Shown in pieces: positions 31,299 to 36,516 of a stretch of DNA of 36,516 nucleotides (position 1 is its first letter; every line of letters begins with the position of its first letter). A program made the position numbers and the translations under genes. The notes under the pieces are model-generated. The model was not told the DNA's origin. It did no database searches and was given only the letters and a program-made list of their open reading frames with translations. Source of the DNA: CAYNFQ01 sp964396715 (GTDB taxonomy: Bacteria; Patescibacteriota; Microgenomatia; Daviesbacterales; UBA10151); contig CAYNFQ010000013.1 in NCBI GenBank assembly GCA_964396715.1, positions 1-36,516 of the forward strand, in the 5' to 3' direction.

Positions 31299-31900
31299 AA
31301 CCGCAATCTCAGATATACTCAAGATATTTCACCTATATCAAACCTCTGGGTAAGCTGCCGATTATCAGGACTTACGGATCAACTATTTTTACTCTTGTAG
31401 TCATGGTTGTTTTTATTCTTTTTGCCATCAGACCAACTATTGAAACAATACTGATCCTGCAAAAAAAATTGGCTGATTCGAACTTAATTTTGGAAAAAAT
31501 TAATCAAAAAGCCCATGATGTAACAGCGGGAAAAGAGAATTATGATCATCTTAACCAAACTGTCAAGACCAAAATTTCAACAGCTATCCCTAACAGCGCC
31601 AACCTTAAAACTTTAATCCAAAATTTAGAACAGGCAGCTAATGCACACGAGGCTTCCATTTCTGCCCTGCAAATCCAACCATTGGTTTTGGAGGTTAAAA
31701 ATGAAGCTCTGGTAGGCAAGCCCTCGGACATCTCCTTTACCTTTAACGTGGAAGGGACCTTTGCGAGTTTAATTGCCCTCTTGCAAGATCTTAAAACAAG
31801 TAGTAGGTTAATCTCAATTGAAAGTCTGTCTTTGTCAAAGTTATCTGAAGGTTCAGGACTAATTATGTCTATCAGCGGAAAGGCATTTTACATTAAATGA
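31295..31900 (+). CDS. PilO-like pilus assembly protein
   Basis: 201 residues. A helix near residues 29-49 (FTLVVMVVFILFAIRP) precedes a coiled coil (ILILQKKLADSNLILEKINQ) and a small domain with an ALIALLQDLKTSSRLISIESL-like region typical of PilO. It forms heterodimers with PilN. Its stop overlaps the next ATG (ATGA). Confidence 0.75.
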   Translation: MKPQSQIYSRYFTYIKPLGKLPIIRTYGSTIFTLVVMVVFILFAIRPTIETILILQKKLADSNLILEKINQKAHDVTAGKENYDHLNQTVKTKISTAIPNSANLKTLIQNLEQAANAHEASISALQIQPLVLEVKNEALVGKPSDISFTFNVEGTFASLIALLQDLKTSSRLISIESLSLSKLSEGSGLIMSISGKAFYIK

Positions 31901-32073
31901 CCAAAAAAGAATGGCTGGTTGCAGCAATACTAACCTTTATCACGATCCTCTCTTGGGTGGTATTTGATATTCTTCATACCCGCTCTCAGGTTGAAATACC
32001 CGAAAAAATCCAAGAATTAATCGAACCAGTGAGTCCTGATTTTAACACCGGAGTATTAGAATCTACCAAATGA
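31897..32073 (+). CDS. Small 58-residue membrane protein in the pilus cluster
   Basis: MTKKEWLVAAILTFITILSW begins a single N-terminal membrane helix, followed by a polar tail ending GVLESTK. Four-base overlaps on both sides (ATGA) tie it to the PilO-like and dockerin genes, so it is very likely real. The topology (short inner stub, one helix, outside tail) recalls a minor pilus inner-membrane subunit. No family recognised. Confidence 0.75.
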   Translation: MTKKEWLVAAILTFITILSWVVFDILHTRSQVEIPEKIQELIEPVSPDFNTGVLESTK

Positions 32074-32984
32074 CGCACTTTTATAACAAATTCAAAATCC
32101 CTACCCTGCTCGGATTAGGCGTGATCCTAACCGGTATCGGTGTGGGGGTATTTTTGGTGTTGAGGGAACAGACCTTTATCTCTAGTGCCTCCCCTGATAC
32201 CGAGCCACAAGATATTACCTTCAGTAATATATCTGATGACTCTGTATCTCTCTCCTGGCAGACCACTGCGGAAGTGGCATCTTTTGTGAGCTTTGGTCAA
32301 GTAAGCCCTGATGAACAAACTGCTTTAGATGATGCGGATTTAAACAGCCCTCAACCTCATAAAATTCACTATGTCAGCCTAAAAAATTTGCTTCCTAAAA
32401 CAACCTACCTGCTGAAAATTATCTCCGGTAAAAAACCTTCCGATGTTTTAACATTTGAAACCGCATCACCTCCGACCACCCAAACCGGATTTACTCCGGT
32501 CATCGGCAGTGTATGGGATAATGAAGCACCGATCAGTGAGGGTGCTACGTATTTATCAATTGCCGGCGCCACTATCCAGTCATCACCGATCAAATCCTCA
32601 GGCACCTTTCTGATACCTATTTCACAAATAAGAAAATCTGATTTATCAGATACCTATTCTTTAGAGGAAGGAACTGTTGGTAAACTGACCATTGTCTCCG
32701 CTCAAGGAAAAGCCCAGGTACTTTTTGGACTGAAATTATCATCAAATACCCTGCCCCCAATACACTTAGGTGAAAATATTGATCTGACAATAGTCAAACC
32801 TGCTATTTTTGATCTTAATGGAGATGGTTTGGTAAATGCTGCGGATAATGCCATAGTTTTGCAAAACTTTGGCTCGCTTCGCGAGGCGAGCAAAAATCCC
32901 CAGAACAATAAAGCTGATTTAAATGGGGATGGGGTTGTTGATCAAAAAGATTTAGATTTGATGAGTAAACAAATTAACCAGTAG
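32070..32984 (+). CDS. Membrane-anchored fibronectin III and dockerin protein
   Basis: 304 residues. A membrane helix (about 12-32) comes first. Then a fibronectin type III domain follows (ITFSNISDDSVSLSWQTT and the TTYLLKI strand). A beta-rich linker domain comes next, and a C-terminal type I dockerin with two calcium loops, DLNGDGLVNAADNAIV and DLNGDGVVDQKDLDLM. Between the loops SLREASKN is coded by a GC palindrome (32872-32895). It ends the pilus cluster; it should lie outside the cell. The partner cohesin is not in the window. The 3' end overlaps holA by 33 bases. Confidence 0.85.
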   Translation: MTHFYNKFKIPTLLGLGVILTGIGVGVFLVLREQTFISSASPDTEPQDITFSNISDDSVSLSWQTTAEVASFVSFGQVSPDEQTALDDADLNSPQPHKIHYVSLKNLLPKTTYLLKIISGKKPSDVLTFETASPPTTQTGFTPVIGSVWDNEAPISEGATYLSIAGATIQSSPIKSSGTFLIPISQIRKSDLSDTYSLEEGTVGKLTIVSAQGKAQVLFGLKLSSNTLPPIHLGENIDLTIVKPAIFDLNGDGLVNAADNAIVLQNFGSLREASKNPQNNKADLNGDGVVDQKDLDLMSKQINQ

Positions 32985-33614
32985 AAATTCTGCCTGAGAA
33001 GTTTCTAATAAACCAGACTTTAATTTAAAATCTATTTCTAAAATTTCTCTATATAGCTTAGTTATTTTCTCCTTATCAAATCTTTCCCTTTGTCTTTGCA
33101 ATTTATTCCTAACAAATGGAGGGGCGGTTTTGGGTGTCACTACTAAATTTCTTAAAAGATAAAAAGTCATGGTTATTAAATAAAAAATATCAAATCCACC
33201 TTTTTTTAATTTATCTAATTCCAAAAAGGCCTTGCTGTCCCCGTCAGCCAGCTGATCTAGAAATGGGAAAACTGAAATCTCTTTGCCTGCTGGAAAAAAT
33301 AATACTTCGCCTTTCTCTTTCACCCACTTTAAGGTGAGGTTTTTATCAGAGAGTTCATGGTCGAACCATAAAATAAGTGACAAGTGGGAAGTGTGCAGTG
33401 ATGAGTCTAAAACAAAATTCTCATCTGGATTCTCCAAAACAACCAACCTCTCGTCGGTAAAAAGTGAAGTCGCCACCAAATTATCAGCGATGTCTTTGCT
33501 ACTGGATCCTTCTTCAAAAACCACTACGTTGCTAGGGTCAAACTGCTGTTTTATCTCAATGAGTTTTTTTCGCGAACCAGTCTTACCTGGGCCGTGCAGA
33601 AGATGTAGCTTCAT
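32952..33614 (-). CDS. holA: DNA polymerase III delta subunit-like (HolA)
   Basis: 220 residues against ~340 for E. coli HolA. LLHGPGKTGSRKKLIEIKQQF stands where HolA has its degenerate nucleotide-binding loop. SLFTDERLVVLENP fits the delta subunit's wrench region. It helps load the sliding clamp. The collar domain (helices from about 135 on) is short. The start overlaps the end of the LCP gene by 32 bases, so it is coupled behind tpiA and LCP. Confidence 0.7.
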   Translation of the reverse strand: MKLHLLHGPGKTGSRKKLIEIKQQFDPSNVVVFEEGSSSKDIADNLVATSLFTDERLVVLENPDENFVLDSSLHTSHLSLILWFDHELSDKNLTLKWVKEKGEVLFFPAGKEISVFPFLDQLADGDSKAFLELDKLKKGGFDIFYLITMTFYLLRNLVVTPKTAPPFVRNKLQRQRERFDKEKITKLYREILEIDFKLKSGLLETSQAEFLLVNLFTHQI

Positions 33615-34815
33615 CTAAATTTATTTCTCCTGTCAGTATCTTTCTAACATATTCATGTATTATAGAAAAGTCATCATCTTGGGAAATTAACACATAGGCC
33701 CCTCCGTAATCTGCGGCCAGGGGATGGATCAGCAGCGACCTTCTGCCCTCCGGCAAATTTAATTTCGGTGAATCATCCAAAATAAAGCTCTTGATACCAT
33801 CAAGTTTTTTGAACAATTTGAAAAACTCCAACCCGTCTTTAATGGAGATATCCGTATCAATACTTTGTCCTAACACCTCAACTAGATCAGCTATTTTTTG
33901 AGGAGCTGTCAAAGTTTCCAAAGAAAGTATCTTGCTTTTAAGAGCTTCAATGATTGTTTGCTGTCTTTTCGATCTGGCGAAATCAGATCCCTCCTCATTG
34001 GTGCCATGCCTTGAACGGACAAAGGTTAAAGCTAAAGCTCCGTTCATATGCATTAAACCTTTGTCAAAATGAATATGTTCATACCGGCAGGAAAAATATT
34101 CTATGCCTTTATCTTCCTCTGCCGAATCAGTGGCAATTTTTCCATCAGGAAATAATAATATTTTTCTCTTTCCAGGTTCGATATTGAACTTTTTGGCTTC
34201 TTCCTCTGAAAACTCCATCTCTTTTGCCTCAAATCCACAAAGATCATTTTCGCGACCCTGGATTGGATAATGGAAATCATCAAAGGTTCTCTCCACCAAA
34301 ACATCTATTCCCCCCAATGCATCAATACCCGCCACAAATCCTCTAAAATCAACCCTTAATGAAAAATGAATCGGGATCCCTAAGATATTGCCCATGACAG
34401 TTTTTGCAAAATCCAAGCCCCTCTTTTGTGACAGACCCATCTGGTACACCGCATTGGCTTTACTCTTTAGCTCAGGCAGCCAAAGATCCCGCGGAATAGA
34501 AATCAAGGTGATCTGATTGTCTTTCAGGTTGTAGGATACAACAACGATTGTATCTGTCAGGAACGACCCGTCATGTTGCCCCCCTGCTAACCCTAAAAGC
34601 AACACATTAACCCTGCCATCTGTAGATTTCAGGCCGGTTCCTGTAAAAATAAAATTAACAACAGAAGACGAACCGGATAAGGTGATCAGAAAAATTGACA
34701 GACCCATCAGAATACCGATAATGACGGCAATAGGTAGTAACCTTCTCAGGATTTTTTTAAGCCTGCTTTTTTTCTGAGGAAAATCCCCTTGGGGATAAAA
34801 TTTAATCTGCTTCAC
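33583..34815 (-). CDS. LytR-CpsA-Psr family protein
   Basis: 410 residues. One membrane helix (about 25-47) is followed by the outside LCP domain: VLLLGLAGGQHDGSFLTDTI, ITLISIPRDLWLP and SDFARSKRQQTIIEALKSKI hold the conserved Asp and Arg residues that bind pyrophosphate-linked lipid carriers. It attaches polymers such as secondary wall glycans to peptidoglycan. The GTG at 34815 is chosen as start because AAGGAG lies 7 bases upstream; the longer frame from 34854 runs into tpiA. It overlaps tpiA by 14 bases. Confidence 0.92.
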   Translation of the reverse strand: MKQIKFYPQGDFPQKKSRLKKILRRLLPIAVIIGILMGLSIFLITLSGSSSVVNFIFTGTGLKSTDGRVNVLLLGLAGGQHDGSFLTDTIVVVSYNLKDNQITLISIPRDLWLPELKSKANAVYQMGLSQKRGLDFAKTVMGNILGIPIHFSLRVDFRGFVAGIDALGGIDVLVERTFDDFHYPIQGRENDLCGFEAKEMEFSEEEAKKFNIEPGKRKILLFPDGKIATDSAEEDKGIEYFSCRYEHIHFDKGLMHMNGALALTFVRSRHGTNEEGSDFARSKRQQTIIEALKSKILSLETLTAPQKIADLVEVLGQSIDTDISIKDGLEFFKLFKKLDGIKSFILDDSPKLNLPEGRRSLLIHPLAADYGGAYVLISQDDDFSIIHEYVRKILTGEINLDEATSSARPR

Positions 34816-35506
34816 CGCAACACTCCTTAATAATCCTGATGAATTCCTCGGCATCTAAAGAAGCCTTTCCAACCAGAACTCCGCTAATATTCTCCTCTGT
34901 TATAAAACCTCTTACATTTGATGAATCTACGCTTCCGCCGTATATAACTTCCAGTTCTTGTCCATACTTTTGGTGAAAAACTCCTGCAACTTTATCTGCG
35001 TCCTCTGGCGTATCAGCTCTGCCAATCCCAGGGGTATTAGTTAGACCAGTGCTAATTGCCCATATGGGTTCGTAAGCAATCATTGTACACCCTTTGGGCA
35101 CCAGAGTCTCCTCATCTTGTACACAAACAAGTGGGATAATTTTATTATCTATTGCTTGTTCTACTTTTTCTGCAACCATCTTATCGTTTTCATTAAAATT
35201 CTTTTTTCTCTCAGAGTGTCCCAAGATAGCCAGATCAACAAATTGACTAAGAAGAGCTGCATTCTCTTCCCCTGTATAAGCACCTGCTCCAAACGGAGAT
35301 AGGTCTTGGGCTCCAATCAGTAATGTATAATTCCCAACAGTAATTGCCTTGTTAACTTCTGATAGAGCAGAAAAGGTTGGACAAACCACAACCTTTAGGT
35401 TTTCATCCTTGGGGATTTGCGGTCCAACAATAGATATCCATTCCAAGGCTTCTTGGATCGTTTTATTGCTCTTCCAATTTGCAATAATCCAGATATTTTT
35501 ATTCAT
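34802..35506 (-). CDS. tpiA: Triose-phosphate isomerase
   Basis: 234 residues. IANWKSN carries the catalytic Lys, ILGHSERK the His, AYEPIWAISTG the Glu, and VIYGGSV the phosphate loop. It interconverts dihydroxyacetone phosphate and glyceraldehyde 3-phosphate. It is a little short for the family (~250) but complete in motifs. It begins the tpiA-LCP-holA run. Confidence 0.97.
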   Translation of the reverse strand: MNKNIWIIANWKSNKTIQEALEWISIVGPQIPKDENLKVVVCPTFSALSEVNKAITVGNYTLLIGAQDLSPFGAGAYTGEENAALLSQFVDLAILGHSERKKNFNENDKMVAEKVEQAIDNKIIPLVCVQDEETLVPKGCTMIAYEPIWAISTGLTNTPGIGRADTPEDADKVAGVFHQKYGQELEVIYGGSVDSSNVRGFITEENISGVLVGKASLDAEEFIRIIKECCGEAD

Positions 35507-35542
35507 AAATAAGCAGCGAAGTCTGCGTCATAAAAGCAATTA

Positions 35543-35580
35543 GAAAGTTTTGTGTGTTAGATACTCGTCACAAAACTTTC
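35543..35580. terminator. Perfect 12-bp hairpin between the alkyltransferase-like gene and tpiA
   Basis: GAAAGTTTTGTG and CACAAAACTTTC with a 14-base loop. It may end the transcript of the thioredoxin pair, but there is no T-run after the stem. Confidence 0.5.
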
Positions 35581-35611
35581 CCATAGCGAGACTAGAGATC
35601 AAACTAAATGA

Positions 35612-36001
35612 TTAAGAACTTCTAGTCGAACGGTGCTTTTTGACCAGACAAGCTGCGACTTTATCACCAAACCAACCGTATCTATCCAAGTTTACCATGA
35701 AATCAGATGAGACCTCAATTCCTTCCTGCTCTAAAAGTGCTTTTTGTAATTGTTTTGGGTGATCCAGACATCTGGTGGAAATAAAGCCATGACGGTTAAT
35801 CACTCTATGCCAAGGGAGCACCTGCCTGCCGCCCGCCTGCCGGCAGGGCAGGGCAGGCAGGTCAATGTTAAAATGCAAAACTCCACCAACTAATCTTCCC
35901 CCTCTGGGAACCCCTGCTAGGGTAGCTACAGTACCATAGGTGGTCACTCGACCATAGGGAATTTGTTTAACAATTTGTAAAACTTTCTCTTTGAAATTCA
36001 A
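35612..36001 (-). CDS. Alkyltransferase-like protein with repeat insertion
   Basis: 129 residues. KEKVLQIVKQIPYGRVTTYGTVA and the PWHRVIN motif match alkyltransferase-like proteins, where Trp stands for the acceptor Cys (PCHRV) of O6-methylguanine methyltransferase. ATL proteins bind alkylated bases and pass them to other repair. A 14-residue stretch, LPALPCRQAGGRQV, sits in front of the PWHRV motif and is coded by a GC palindrome (35821-35862); it brings a Cys close to the active site. The start is a TTG sharing the TGA stop of thioredoxin (TTGA), so translation is coupled. Confidence 0.85.
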   Translation of the reverse strand: MNFKEKVLQIVKQIPYGRVTTYGTVATLAGVPRGGRLVGGVLHFNIDLPALPCRQAGGRQVLPWHRVINRHGFISTRCLDHPKQLQKALLEQEGIEVSSDFMVNLDRYGWFGDKVAACLVKKHRSTRSS

Positions 36002-36261
36002 CTTTGCAGAAGTTTTAAAAGTTCGCCTTTTGCAGTTACTCCGATTTTTCTGCCAATTTCTTTATTATCTTTTAAGACAATATAGGTTGGTATACTCATA
36101 ACTCCATGTTCAGATGCTTTGGCCTGATTTTCATCAACGTTTATTTTTTCAAACTCCACTTTCCCTTCAAGTTCTTTTTCCAGCTCTTCAATAACAGGAT
36201 TCATAATTTTGCAGGGCCCGCACCAGCTAGCCCAATAGTCTAACAGCTTAATCTTTGCCAT
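35998..36261 (-). CDS. trxA: Thioredoxin
   Basis: 87 residues. LLDYWASWCGPCKIMNPVIEEL holds the WCGPC redox site (in part); SIPTYIVLKDNKEIGRKIG has the cis-proline. It reduces disulfides in the cytoplasm. An upstream in-frame ATG exists at 36279, but MAKIKLLDYW at 36261 lies 8 bases after a -10 box and is the better start. Slightly short at the N-terminus for the family. Confidence 0.95.
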   Translation of the reverse strand: MAKIKLLDYWASWCGPCKIMNPVIEELEKELEGKVEFEKINVDENQAKASEHGVMSIPTYIVLKDNKEIGRKIGVTAKGELLKLLQS

Positions 36262-36269
36262 AGGAGGAT

Positions 36270-36298
36270 ATATTAACAATCCTTTTAAAAATTGTCTA
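36270..36298 (-). promoter_or_regulatory. Promoter of the thioredoxin pair
   Basis: TAGACA-N17-TAATAT on the minus strand, 8 bases before the ATG at 36261. It decides the start codon and predicts a leaderless transcript. Confidence 0.65.
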
Positions 36299-36465
36299 CA
36301 GCTAAATTTTGACTGAAATCTTACAACCTGCCTCCACTTCTAGGCACCATTGGTACGATCCAGCGTATGATTTGATAATTTGATGTGATAAGCGGAGGGA
36401 ACGTTTCCGCGCTGAGTGGCTGCGGGTTTCATAAACGAGCCTTTTCGACACAATACAGCTTATTG

Positions 36466-36516
36466 TTAAGCGAACTCTAAACTGTTACACATAAACGAAC
36501 TCTGAATTTTTACACT
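36466..36516. repeat. Tandem 25-base repeats at the window end, possible IS terminus
   Basis: Two imperfect 25-base copies (36467-36491 and 36492-36516, about 20 of 25 identical) share the core CGAACTCT and end TTACAC. A weaker third copy starts near 36432. Sub-terminal repeats of this kind resemble the ends of IS481-like elements. No transposase is seen in the window. The stretch 36299-36465 has no supported gene, only a 30-codon minus frame from 36432. Confidence 0.4.

Noticed and set aside
36299..36432. 30-codon minus-strand frame and possible structured RNA near the window end
   Set aside because: No ribosome site, promoter or recognisable RNA fold; too little to support a gene.

Overview
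The window looks like a piece of a Candidate Phyla Radiation (Patescibacteria) genome, most likely Microgenomates. This is judged from gene content and style, not from a database search: compact genes, short versions of conserved proteins (IF-2 without its N-terminal half, a 220-residue HolA, a 242-residue HrcA), DHH-like, DUF378 and DUF5678 proteins, PilN/PilO genes, and many repeats inside genes. Most housekeeping genes lie on the minus strand. Small accessory cassettes lie on the plus strand between them.

Layout: 1-2229, a partial membrane protein and ftsK. 2263-6531, RNase J carrying a full intein with a LAGLIDADG endonuclease, then a Lon-type ATPase with no protease domain. 6549-9399, pnp and rpsO. 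9544-10105, a DUF433/DUF5615 toxin-antitoxin pair. 10236-15059, an orphan gene, a degenerate DHH protein, a MITE-like element, infB and nusA. 15326-21259, the heat-shock set (dnaJ, dnaK, an unknown gene, grpE, hrcA), split by a RelE-type toxin-antitoxin pair and a small membrane-protein unit. 21332-22650, DUF5678, a retropepsin-like protease and a secreted protein. 22671-25738, an internally deleted MFS protein, an NAD kinase, an LD-carboxypeptidase and DUF378. 25839-26912, a truncated histidine phosphatase and a Phd/RelE pair. 26909-30658, lepA, murJ and rpsT. 30714-32984, a type IV pilus-like cluster ending in a dockerin protein. 32952-36261, holA, an LCP protein, tpiA, an alkyltransferase-like gene and thioredoxin. 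The last 250 bases hold repeats and may mark an insertion-sequence end. No tRNA, rRNA or CRISPR array was seen.

Three genome-wide patterns stand out. First, at five junctions the intergenic DNA is built of degenerate 7-base units arranged as two facing halves, often with matching unit counts (9+9, 6+6). A single half stands before pilN and a piece is inserted in frame in lepA. Second, GC-rich palindromic repeats are inserted in frame in many conserved proteins (DnaJ, DnaK, GrpE, Lon-like, NAD kinase, alkyltransferase-like, dockerin, PNPase tail). Third, at least 14 genes have a -10 box only 6-10 bases before the start codon, so their mRNAs should be leaderless or nearly so, and this spacing fixes several start codons.
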